A stretch of DNA of 64,000 bases from Durusdinium trenchii (Eukaryota > Sar > Dinophyceae > Suessiales > Symbiodiniaceae): contig CAXAMN010005402.1 in assembly GCA_963970005.1 (NCBI GenBank), forward strand, positions 171,624-235,623. Reading direction: 5' to 3'. Below, in pieces: positions 45,201-54,600 of the stretch (the first letter of the stretch is position 1; each line of letters begins with the position of its first letter). Under the pieces are notes generated by a model. That model did no database searches. It had not been told where the DNA came from and saw only the letters and a list, made by a program, of their open reading frames with translations. The translations under genes were made by a program, and so were the position numbers.

Positions 45201-48200
45201 CAATCCAAGCCTTTTGGTGTGAATGACGCAGCCTCATCCTCCTCAGGTTCATCAGTAATCATTGACGTGTGCCACTCTGACAGCATGGAATCTGTTGGGA
45301 TAGCCTGCAAGCCACATGCAAGCCCTAGATGTGCCAGAGCGACTACAGCACTCATGTCATCGTGAACTTGTGCCACACATCTTCCGTACTTGATCTCTAC
45401 CTCCTCACAGCTCCAAGCAGCCTTTAGCCACTTTGCAACCTCCTTGATCTCCTGATGAAGGAGATGTGGAAGCCCATCAAAGTAATGAAGCAACAGATGC
45501 TGCCCATTCCGAACTCCCACATACAATGCCCAGTGTCCACAGCCCTGGAACAGCCCATAGATCACCTTGGCCTCTCGACATGCTGCGAGACATTTCTCTT
45601 CAATCTGAGGCAAAGGGTAAGTGGTTTGAAGACTGTCAGCAATTCTCAACACCATAGCTCCTGGCGGCATGCCTTGGCGTGCTATGTGGTCAACCTTCTC
45701 CTGCATCTTACCCACATCCACAATCTCAGTCACCTTGGCGGGTTGGATGTTGCACTTGGCTGGCCCATCCCATACAATCACCTTGACGCACTGGAGCCTC
45801 AAGTCTTCCCAGATTCGAGAGTCCGGCCACCACCAATTGTCATGATCATCGAACCAACCTGATGGCCCCTACCTTAGACCCCCCCCTATCTCCACATACC
45901 TAGGAATAATTAGCAATTATTCCTGGGGCCTTGAACATAGTTTCAGGATAATTATTCCAGATGTGCACCTGATGCAGGAATATTTTCTGTCATTAGAAAT
46001 ATCAACTCGTGGAACAGATCCAAGACAGATCAACACAGGCTCGAAAAGCTTCGATAGTAGCTTCGATTATGTAAATTATTCCAGGGATAGTTGGCATGAA
46101 ATTATTCCTCCTGAGTCTCAGCATCAAGAGACCCCCTTTAGGATTATTTAAATAAATATTCTACCGTCTAATTATTCCACAAAAAATATTCCACTATGTG
46201 ACATGCCCCCCTGGAATAAATATTTAAGGGAGGGCCCATCCAACCTGTCGGGACTACTTGCATCTGGAGCTGCCAGAAAGCCTGAAAGACGAAGTCACCG
46301 GCTCGGATCAAAGTTTGACACGGCCCACAGTTGGTTTCAATCGTCACCTTCACTAAACCAAATGAACCGCCTTGTGTCTCCACCGGGATGTCAATTAGGT
46401 CATATGCCCCCATCTGTCCTGCCTGTCGAACGAAGGCATAGTCAGGCACCACATAGTTATGATCCAGCAGCCGCTGTCGGCAGGTACGATCCCATCGGTT
46501 GCTGGCATCGATGAGCGTGCCTGCTTTGGTGCCCTCTGGAATCAGCACGGTGAAGCCACCATTTTCCACACTCCACAAATGCGTGTGCACAACACCCGAT
46601 GTAAGGGCTCCTGGCAGTACATGATATGCGCTCACACATAACTGCTTGAGGTACTTGTGCAAGATCTCCTCCGGTGCATGGCATCCTGGGTTCACCGAGT
46701 CAAGGCATTGTGACAAGATCCACAACGCTTGAGCTGGCGCAGCGATCTGCCCTAGCATGACAAGTGAGGCCTTGAGGTCATCAGCAATCTGCAAATCAGG
46801 TGGGAGAGTCTGAAGCAATGCAACCTCTCTGGGATGTAGCCATCGAGGCAGATTCGTCTTGGCTGAATGAACATAACATCCACGTAGTCCACCTCTGGCT
46901 AGCCTCTGAGGACTCAGCCCGGAGTTTCTGCATCCACACGGGCATGACCTGAGTGCGCAGCTGTAGCTGTGCAGGAACGTTGCACAGATTGAGGACTCTC
47001 TGATCGCTGCCCATTTCGGGGTCATGCATGACCTGTAGCTCAAGCCCATCAAGCTCCAGTTGTCGTTCGGCTTCATCATCCCATCGACCCCAATGACCAA
47101 TAATCTTGTCAATCGCATCAAACTCAAACTTGGGCATGGGGCGCAAGGTGGTCAAAATCATCTCAACTGGGATCATGACAGCCCACCACCTGGTTCGTCT
47201 GCAAGGCCAACTGTCCTCAAGTGCAAGGATCTGAGTCAACAGGCGGAGGCCCAAAGCACTTGCTAGAGCACGGAGGGAGTCACCAATGAACTGGATCTGA
47301 TTGACTTCTGGCACGCATTCCAGCATCAGCATTGATGCTTGGTTCAACCAAGCGCCCTTCAGGACTCCCTGGAATGGGGCTGACCTTTTGTCCCCGAATC
47401 CTAATTGGTCCCCCTGTCGTGAGAAGGCTTGGCATGGGAAGCCAGCCATCCACAAACATCCTGAGGTGGGTTCACAACATTGAAGACGAAAAATGTTGTC
47501 ATCCTGCAAAATGTCGCCCAGCATCGGATTTTTGTGGCCATTCAGCTTCAAATGCTTTATTGCCAGCCAGTTAATGTCCATGGCAGCAACTGACTCTAGG
47601 CCCAGCACTCCCGCAGCTAGGCTCATACTGGCCAACCCACAACAAACCTCTTTCGCCTTTTGAGGGATCCGGGGTCCATCATTGCTCACAACAAACTTGG
47701 TGCATTCATCAGTCCGGAGAACGATACCCCCATCCTCCATGGTGACAAGAGCACCATAAATGGTCACCTTTTGAACCCCTTCATCCAGGGAACAAGCCAA
47801 GACACCAAGGTCCTGAGTAAGCACTTGCGTGCACTGCCATCGATCATGAGCAAGTCGCTCGTTCACCGCGAGCACCCCAGTCCAGCGGTCACCAACCCTG
47901 TCGGTAAGGCGACACTCCAACATTGGCACCCACCCCTCGAGCGTCAGTCGCGAACAGTGCACCAAACTGGAAGGTCTCGAGCCGACACTTTTTCCGCGGG
48001 GTAATCAAAAAATGCAAACAACATGGCCCAGGTTTCAGAAGATCTAGGCCCCATGTCACTGCTGCAGTTCTTCGTGTGCCTTCTGTGATCAAGACGTGTG
48101 GCATCCCATCCAATTACACGCCCAGTCGCAAGAACACAGCTGTAATCACCCTGATGACCGCAAAGACGACAATCGTCACATAAAAAATGAAAAAGAGCGA

Positions 48201-51200
48201 GAAGGCCTGGCGTCGCAGGGAGCCCTGAAACCATGGGATCCTGTAAACCATTTGGTTCCCAGTGCCCCTCTCTTCACTAGATGGTAGGGAGGACTTAGAT
48301 CACAGGCGATGAAGTCTACAATGGTCTAAAGAATGTGATATGTGTTCACCAAGGGATGCCATGACACTCTTTATCATGTGTTTTAATCAAACACCGTGGT
48401 GCTGCACTGTGACGCCCAAAACCCACCCGCAAACCGGTGGGAAACTCCAGAACCGGAGAACCTGTGTTTATGTCACCGTCTTGGGATGTCATCCGGGATC
48501 CTGACTCAACAAGAAGCTAGTAGTAACAAGTGCCACGCTAGTAGTAACAGGTGCCTTACTAGTAGTAACAAAAAGCTAATATTATAACTAATTTTAAAAA
48601 CAAATTTAATAGCTTCTTGTTACTACTAGCGTGGCACCTGTTACTACTAGTAAGGCACTTGTTCCTAGTAGCATGTCAAATTCCAAAACGAACTGCCTGG
48701 TTCAGCTCCAGAACGGGTTCCGCATTCACAGGCCAATTTCCTGCCGTGGTCAGACGATGGATCAGCGGTTCATGCTATCAACGCGATAGGTCCCAGCCTG
48801 CCATGGTTACTTCGAAGAGAGTGTAGGTTGCCTGGAGTCTAAGAAAAATGAAACAAGCAAAAGTATGCAAAAGTGAAAAACAACATTGCTCGCTCCACCC
48901 TGGATCCCACCCACACTCCGTTGAAATGCAACACGACCCGGGATCTTGGGCTATCTAAATGGACAAGGTGTTCAAAAAAGATTTGCACATATGTGCACAT
49001 TATAATGGCTTTTCACACGTGCTGCTCCGTCCTACTCCTTTTAAGGCCCATCGAGGGACTCAGCTTGACGACACCTTGGAAATCTCGCAAGAAGATTAAT
49101 ATAGATTAATATAGTAATTTAGTATCATTTATATATAACATATAGATTAAGAGCATGAATTGGAACAGACAAACATGAAGAATGCCCCTGTTAGTCGGGA
49201 AGCTTTAAACACAATTGGCGACCAATTCCAAAGATAAACCTCCCGCAAACACATATACAGTGGTTTCAGGAGTACAGTGGGATTGTGCCCTGTACGACTC
49301 CGGCTCACTGTCTCCGAGATGCTCGCCAGGCAGTGCCATAGTGCTCCCAAAGCCAAAGACGATGGGCATATTCCAAGGTCTCATCTGCAATGAAGTCTTG
49401 CAAAAGGTTTCCGATCCTAGGAATGTTCGCCGCACTGAAGAAAACACAGACCTTGAAGTACTGAAGAAAACACTTGACTTGCCTCAAGCATGGTTTGTCA
49501 ATGGGTAACAATGGCCGAGATGCTGCACCAAACGTACAGGGTAACATCAGCAATGTTACTTATGCAAAGCCAGCCCATCACAGGAAGCAGTGCCGAAGAA
49601 GGGATGCCCATCGATCAGTCTTCACTATTCTCTGGTTCTGATTGATTGGTGAGTCCCATTCTTGCACATACTGTGCTGCCACAGAAGGATCGGTGTTGGT
49701 AAAGATCATGGGGTCATGTGCATGTAGGCGATTCTGGCTGGCACGTTCAAACATCTTCACTGCCCTGAAACATCACAAGATCTTCTACCACTATACCCAG
49801 AAAGTGATCAGCTGGGATTTGTCAGGTGGTCTCATTTGCCAATAATTATCTGCCAAGGTCAGTGAAAGACAAACCCTTGCCTTTGCTAGGCAATCCTGAT
49901 CAAAGAAGCAATCGCAAACGCGCGCGATCCCCAAATGAGTTTACAAGCTATACATTAGTAGCTCCTACAGTACTTAGTACCTGGGACTTTTACCCTTCCA
50001 AGCCCGAAACGCAGCCATGCTCAGGATTGCCTTGTAGTCACGGAATCAGTTGAGTCAAGCTGCAGCAGGGAGCCCATCGACATCAATACTCCAAGCAAAA
50101 CCTCGGCTGCACATCTTCGTTTATTGACGAGGGCGAGCGGAAGGTGCTGTTTCGATATTGTGCCTGTTTTGTCCTAAGCTCTTCTGAGGAATCAGCACGG
50201 TATCAGCATTCGGGCAATTACAAATAGGTGGTCAATAGGTACTACCACCGCCGGCAGGAGTTTGATTTCCAAGAGTAAGAGGCCCAGAATGGCCCAGGTG
50301 TTGACTCATCCAATGTCTCCAACCTTCAGCAAGGAACCATTGCCCAGCATAGGGATGGCAAAAAGCACCCACAGGCCTTCACCAGAACTCCTCAGTCCCG
50401 GCTGCGTGAATGAAACAGCTGTAAACATGTGCTTCTGGAAAGGATCTACATAAGTCTCAGTTTGTCTTCGCAGGCAAGTGAATGCACACCTCCAAGTAAG
50501 TTCTCTTGAAAATTGACCCTGTATTTTAATTGGCCTGAACATTCACACATGCATGAATCGAGCACCAGGATGAAAATGTGACTCAGAAGTGATGACATTA
50601 ATTAGGAAGGGGCAAAGGATGGAAAAAAGGGGTAACACATGGAGAAGGACAAGGAGGCCTTAAACATTTTGAGAGGATTCTGCACATCCGCTTACAACAC
50701 GGCAAACCGCAGCAAATCCGCAGGACTTTCGCAAAAATCTGGGGGGTTCTTTCGTCAGGTCAACATAGCCAATACTCTTGACGCCCGCCGGCTTCCTGAA
50801 CATTGTATATCATGCGGCTGCTCATGCGCACAATCATTCACACCCGCCAGCCCTTCCTTAAACATTTGGCACACCAAGGCACGTAGCCCTCTGAAGATTT
50901 TAAAGCTGCGCACCATGCGAATCGCACGCAAAGACTTCATCACACGTACCAGTCGCAAAAGAATGATACCTAAGAAACGAAAGAACGGTTTAGCATCTGA
51001 CACATTGTCAGTACAGGGACTGCATAGGCAGTATGGGGGAGACAGTCATACCTGTACTCCAGACTGGCTCTGGACCTCAACACTGAACTTATATAAACCT
51101 GAACACTGTCATTCCATGTCATTCCGAAATGTTCCAACCATCCTACTACCCGTCACCATGTGGTTGGACTTCATTCAAGTCCATTCTTTAAAGAGTGGAA

Positions 51201-51648
51201 CTGCGTGGAAAGCTCCTGTTTTTCTTGAAATTAACTCTTTGATGGTACTGTCTTTTTAATGCGTAGTGCCCTCGTGGCTATGCCCCACATACCACCAACG
51301 TCATGTCTGTCTGACCTTTTGCACATTTCTGCAATACTAGTTGATATATAATTATATATGTAATGTCAGTTGGTGTGGCCCCATGACACCCAGATTGCAA
51401 TTACAAAAGGCTTGAACCGATCCTTTTCCGGGACACATTGGTGTCTGACACACACACACACATATATATATATAGACACCACAGAACCCTCCGATCCGTG
51501 TAGCATTCGGCTCGGCGATCGTTTTCGGCCAGGGCACTCTGTGAAGCTGAGGTTTCTTCCATTGAAATTGTGATGAAAAAATCCACCAGCCCTCCAATGG
51601 CCAAGGCAGCATCCAACCAATTGGCGGCATCTAGGAGAAAGGTCCTCA
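36299..51648 (-). CDS. Voltage-gated cation channel with C-terminal EF-hand (11 exons joined, ends missing)
   Basis: Exons on the minus strand: 51648-51538 (S3, ANWLDAALAIGGLVDFFIT), 50969-50883 (S4, LLRLVRVMKSLRAIRMVRSF, Arg/Lys at every third residue), 50390-50338 (ACGCFLPSLCWAM linker), 50101-50064 (S5, VLLGVLMSMGSLL), 49416-49323 (GNLLQDFI to HYGTAWR), 48831-48798 (34-bp pore-helix exon, TYTLFEVTMAG), 48740-48697 (NWPVNAEPVLELNQ), 48206-48130 (S6, LFFIFYVTIVVFAVIRVITA), 36844-36806 (KDTLEAAQNDAEK), 36709-36658 (QLVADKIAIRNKLIARL) and 36352-36299 (EF-hand, DREESGSLSHE). Every join keeps frame. Seven of the ten introns use a GC donor, three use GT, and all end in AG. The family is the Ion_trans superfamily at the plasma or organelle membrane. 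S1-S2 and both termini are unresolved, so it could be a one-domain or four-domain channel. The filter TMAGNW lacks the usual acidic residue. Confidence 0.85.
37259..37276. repeat. LINE target-site duplication, left copy
   Basis: TTTTCCGCGGGGTAATCA here is identical to 47990-48007. The two copies bracket the LINE exactly. A long duplication of this size fits target-primed reverse transcription. Confidence 0.9.
37358..38788 (-). pseudogene. LINE RNase H domain and C-terminus
   Basis: An intact 476-aa frame. It includes DLFTDGSCKNPSMVEGALAT (first Asp), TVDRSEVTALLAALTWA (Glu), KVTVWMDSGYAATG (Asp), and HINSHRTEDD with WNEAADKAAATA (His and last Asp). These match the D-E-D-D set of RNase HI. 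The C-terminal 200 residues are helical with no motif I recognise. The domain marks an I-clade-like LINE. It is in a different frame from the upstream zinc-finger section, with overlap at 38637-38788. Confidence 0.88.
38637..38948 (-). pseudogene. LINE ORF2 zinc finger
   Basis: It reads NCLHCGQPDDLDHRILHCPA, a C-x2-C-x(7-8)-H-x4-C finger of the kind found after the thumb of non-LTR reverse transcriptases, probably for RNA or DNA contact. It is separated by frameshifts from the reverse transcriptase on one side and RNase H on the other. Confidence 0.8.
38945..39877 (-). pseudogene. LINE reverse transcriptase, C-terminal half (FVDN motif)
   Basis: It reads SNAGVPEGCAMSCFAMGIVD (motif B) and then PLTFVDNIGVLAEQANQL (motif C). 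The canonical F-A-D-D is F-V-D-N here, so the second aspartate is replaced by asparagine. The rest is thumb and connection with LWKLDMDVKKSWTW. It continues the frame of 39793-42393 after a shift near 39840-39877. I recall D-N variants from other dinoflagellate LINE-like proteins, so this may be lineage-typical rather than a mutation. Confidence 0.85.
39793..42393 (-). pseudogene. LINE ORF2 N-terminus: AP endonuclease and RT fingers/palm
   Basis: A long 866-aa frame. The endonuclease shows NPTGIRGKERELLDL, WAISETHLS (catalytic Glu), RFIAGDFNHLLEDLP (D-x-N) and PVFSDHAAVCGHF (S-D-H at the C-terminal end), the pattern of APE-type nucleases that nick the target. A basic helical linker of about 300 aa follows. 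The reverse transcriptase begins near 40330 with ARGPDGYHPRELQKMPRSF, then VGQFRPLVIFSAIYRSWSTA, TQFGFLPGRESLEISFLLQG and motif A MTGLVTDIQKAFECIPRHPM. The frame then runs out at 39793 after a frameshift. The nuclease motifs are intact. Confidence 0.9.
42609..43040 (-). pseudogene. LINE ORF1 coiled coil
   Basis: A heptad-rich minus-strand section, for example LGARVDNLARELQTQREDM, ending MQKGFNQIEALLSKRPR and a stop at 42609. It is the C-terminal oligomerisation part of the ORF1 protein. It is in a different frame from the preceding section (42982-44649), with the switch near 43030. ORF2 starts about 200 bp further on. Confidence 0.75.
42982..44649 (-). pseudogene. LINE ORF1 middle section: zinc motif and RRM-like domain
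   Basis: A 555-aa open frame. Near its middle it has LTLCRGAACGGGCPRYHAPV, a Cys/Cys/Cys/His cluster that suggests a zinc finger. Towards the end it has RIFVMYPLPHGTTRQGLQKS, then WQVGSGKAPPS and GDVVVTP, which recall an RRM-like fold used for RNA binding by LINE ORF1 proteins. The N-terminal half has no motif I recognise. A frameshift near 44640 links it to the ULP1-like section upstream. Likely role: binding the element RNA. Confidence 0.65.
44640..45861 (-). pseudogene. Tandem ULP1-like cysteine peptidase domains of the LINE
   Basis: The frame stays open from the MITE border (45861) to about 44492. Two related repeats follow each other. The second has GHWFVV (His), YLDGLP (Asp, 19 residues later) and QEDPTQCGTVAL (Gln, Cys 42 residues later). 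The order His-Asp-Q-x4-Cys-Gly and the spacing match the C48 (ULP1/SENP) family. The first repeat keeps GHWALY and YFDGLP but has QVHDDMSAVVAL, so the catalytic Cys is lost. A peptidase acting on ubiquitin-like modifiers or on the element polyprotein is inferred. No biochemical role is shown. Confidence 0.6.
45854..45861. repeat. MITE target-site duplication, left copy (CCAACCTG)
   Basis: Identical to 46240-46247. The 8-bp length suggests a hAT-type transposase. Confidence 0.85.
45862..46239. mobile_element. 378-bp MITE (hAT-like) inside the LINE coding region
   Basis: The element begins ATGGCCCCTACCTTAGA and ends with the reverse complement of ATGGGCCCTCCCTTAAA, giving terminal inverted repeats that match at 14 of 17 positions. 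Exact 8-bp duplications CCAACCTG flank it. The interior is AT-rich with several ATTATTCC words and has no coding capacity, so it is non-autonomous. Removing it with one duplication copy restores an uninterrupted frame between the methyltransferase and ULP1-like sections. Confidence 0.85.
46240..47989 (-). pseudogene. C5 cytosine DNA methyltransferase of the LINE
   Basis: It would transfer a methyl group from SAM to C5 of cytosine. Motifs in order: CCGLASMSLAAGVLGLESV and AAMDIN (I, SAM binding), LWMAGFPCQAFSRQGDQLG (IV, catalytic Cys in PCQ), MLMLECVPEV (VI, E in place of ENV), DSWPCRRTRWWAVMIP (VIII, R-x-R), then in a second frame PRWLHPREVALLQTLPPD (IX) and LGQIAAPAQALWIL (X). The first frame runs to about 46900 and the second to the MITE. 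Motif I lacks the usual F-x-G-x-G aromatic. The LINE 5-prime end opens straight into this frame. DNMT-bearing retrotransposons are known from Symbiodinium, which this resembles. Confidence 0.85.
47990..48007. repeat. LINE target-site duplication, right copy
   Basis: TTTTCCGCGGGGTAATCA, identical to 37259-37276. It lies in the channel intron, about 120 bp from the S6 exon. Confidence 0.9.
48516..48672. repeat. 62-bp fold-back repeat in a channel intron
   Basis: The left arm 48516-48577 and right arm 48611-48672 are reverse complements with a few mismatches, around a 33-bp AT-rich loop. Each arm is itself made of about three tandem units of CTAGTAGTAACAGGTGCC type. It lies in the intron between the filter exon and the S6 exon. 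The transcript would form a long hairpin. No target duplication is evident. Confidence 0.88.
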
Positions 51649-54600
51649 CTGATATCTGGCAGCATCGGAGCCACTCCGCTACTCTCTACTGCGCACCCTC
51701 TACGGACGATACTTGCTGGTGCGTCCTTGTTGCATCCTTGTGGCATGTGGACCAAGAGGACAGGTGCAAAAAGAACAAGCAACATCTGCCCCGCCTTCTC
51801 TCCACTGCAACACGGAGGACCAGTTCCAAGAAGAAAACAATGCTGAAGCCATCGTTGATGATCTCAGCCAGTCAGTGAACTGGAAAAATGGTGTTCATTC
51901 CCAGGATTGTTGTAGCAGAACTTGGGATCGGTATACTGCGCGATTGCGTTTCACACCTAGGACTACAATGAAAGATATCTAAAAAAGGTCATCTGGCAAA
52001 CAAACAGCTGAGGACACTAAAGTAGCATACAAATATTAATAAATATACAAAATCAAATACAACAATATGCATGATAGGACAATGGGCTTGCTAAACTACA
52101 ATGGGGCAATAAAGCACAGTACTGCAAGCCATTGCGCATATTGGTGGAAAAGGCAGGCAGGAAAAAAAACACCTCGCTGAATCTAACAAAGCCATAACAG
52201 ATCTACGAGCACCCCCCCTGCTACTGCCAAGCTTCCGTGCAAACACGCAGTGCTCCATCATGTGATTGGGTGGCATAACCCACTTTGCCTCACATGACAG
52301 CACTGCCCAGCAAGGTTTCAACGCATGGGGCTGTTGGCATCGAAATTCGTATCAAGGCTCACCTCAGTTGCCCTCATGATAGCTGCCATTAGGATCCATT
52401 AGGTTGCGTTAGGCCGTATGAAATGTCTGTGGATTACACAACTCACTACATTTGGCCCCGAGGTGCTGCCAAGCTGTAGGCCTCCAAGCTGAAGCTCCAA
52501 GAGCATTACCACAGAATTCCTAAGTGGCGGCACATGCCGACCATGAAGTGCTTAAAGATGGGGGGCCCTTAGCAGAGTTGTGTGCAAGGGGCCCCCGAAA
52601 CAATAAGAGTTTATTAACTATTCCTGACCCTAGTTGCAGGGTTGAACAAAAGTTATTGCTGTGGTATGCTGTGGTTGCGTATTTTATTCCAGAATAGTGT
52701 TCACATCAATGTGCCCTCAGAAGACCCATCAAAATCATTAACAATAATCTGCAAGAGGAGACACACAGAACACACCAATACAAGTCAAACAATACGTCAA
52801 TCTTGTAGTTGTAAACACAAAATATGTATATATATATATGCATTTACAGCATATCTGTGTATAGTCTTCCTCTGGGCAGAAAGTATTGTATTCAAAAATG
52901 CATTGTTTTTGTTGCTGTTGTATATGGTGGTTCCATCATCTGTTGCTGCTTGTTTGTACATCCAGATGTTGAGCCAAAATGAGCCAGTTTGGGTCACCCT
53001 GCAACAAGCACACCGACATCAAAGCGTAACCAGTAAAGGAACATACGGACCGTTTACCGCTACCATGTTGAAGTAGGAGTCTAATCTTTTTATCATGGGC
53101 GACACCTTATTAACTATTCCTAGGGCCCATGTTTCCCCCTCAGAATATGTTTCTATCAGACCCACCTCTACCATAATAGTTATCACTGAGAAGAGCAGCT
53201 AGTGGGACAATGGGATCATGTGGCGAGCATTTTAAGACATGCCGTCTATAGAAGGCCTGGCAAAAGATAAAATCTATAATAGATAAATTATCAAGCAATT
53301 TCTATAAAATGCACAAAGTCAGCTCCAGATGCAAGAGGCCTCTATAAAATGCAAAACCCATTCAAAGAAAAACAATACAGTACATGTTCACAATAAAATG
53401 CAAACGGTTCGCATAACCAAAACTAGATCAATATACATCAAGAAACAGTGTATATACAAAATATTGTGGCAGCCAGCCTCGCCAGAACCAGAAAGATTTT
53501 TAGGACATGAATTGCCATGCGTTTTATAGAGCCTTCATGGGCTGGTGGTGGGTTTTCTGCTTGGCTGGCTGGAAGAGACGGGTCTCTACATAATGCCCGT
53601 CGGGTGATTTTGCAAAGACGTGTTCACATTTGACATTGGGAACTGTAGGGGTAGCATTTTACAGAGACTACATGCTCCTCCTATAAGCTGCTCTTGCCAG
53701 GTGCAAAATGAAAAACCACATCCAAATGCTCTCACAACAAGTTTTCTATAAAACAAACCCAGATAACAAGCTAAGTGCGTGTGACAGCCCTCCACTCCTT
53801 TATAAAATGCTTGGCAAGGGTTTAAAGGGCATAGCAATAGTGGCCAGAACAAACAAGACTCCTCACTACAAAATGCTGTGAAGGTGCCATAAGAAAGCTG
53901 CAAAACATGTTACAGTATATCATTTTATAGAGGACCAAGCACGGAGGATGAAGGAATGACATGTGCCCAATGCAATAAAACACAGTTTCTTTACAAGCTT
54001 TACGCTGATGGCAACCCTTAACATGTCAGCCACTCATCGCGTCCAGTAGATCTGATGTCACAGGTGCTTTGGGATGCAAATGGACGGTCCCAGTTGGACA
54101 CGAGCACAGCAAGGGATGCTAGTCAACAGGAAGCCATCGTCGCACACCAAATTCTGGCACTCCTGTAGGGCGTAGCTGGTCACCGCAGGGTGGATTAATG
54201 GGACATTCTCCCCCACATATAGCAGCTGGGTCTCAACATGATCAAAATCCCGGCGGCATAGTCGAGGACACGTTTCCTTGGATGTGTCACATCCAAGGAG
54301 GACAAACCCCAAACCGGCAGCCAAAGGAGTTCAAACATGCAGGTCAAAACCTGCTGGAACAAACTACTTGGCAAAAGTCGCAAACCATGCTTTGGAGCGT
54401 AGCTTCACCCACACACAAACACACATTCGCATCCTTTCGACCATGGAAACCGAGGCGTGCAAAAACAAGCATCACTGCATGCCCCTCGGAAGACACCATG
54501 ATGTTTTCATATGCTTTCCTAGTCGCCCCTCTCGGCTAGATCCAATTCACTGCAACACTGGACTATATGATGTTAACCAAGCTCAAGTTAACCACTGCCA

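Larger units (their letters stand above)
37277..47989 (-). mobile_element. LINE with DNA methyltransferase and ULP1-like domains, in a channel intron
   Basis: A 10.7-kb non-LTR retrotransposon on the minus strand, same direction as the host gene, lying in the intron between the S6 exon (48130-48206) and the next exon (36806-36844). Exact 18-bp duplications flank it. The coding order is C5 methyltransferase, two ULP1-like domains, ORF1 with zinc, RRM-like and coiled-coil sections, then ORF2 (endonuclease, reverse transcriptase, zinc finger, RNase H). The 3-prime end has about 80 bp after the stop and no poly-A. The 5-prime end opens directly into a reading frame, so it may be 5-prime truncated. 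Several frameshifts and a MITE make it inactive. Confidence 0.92.

Noticed and set aside
48000..48234. Minus-strand Cys-rich frame just upstream of the LINE as a zinc-finger start of ORF1
   Set aside because: The 18-bp duplication puts the LINE border at 47989. In another frame the same DNA is the S6 exon of the channel, which joins perfectly to its neighbours.
49578..49760. Minus-strand 60-aa frame as an exon of the channel
   Set aside because: It lies between the S5 exon (50064-50101) and the next exon (49323-49416), which already join in frame, so it is intronic.
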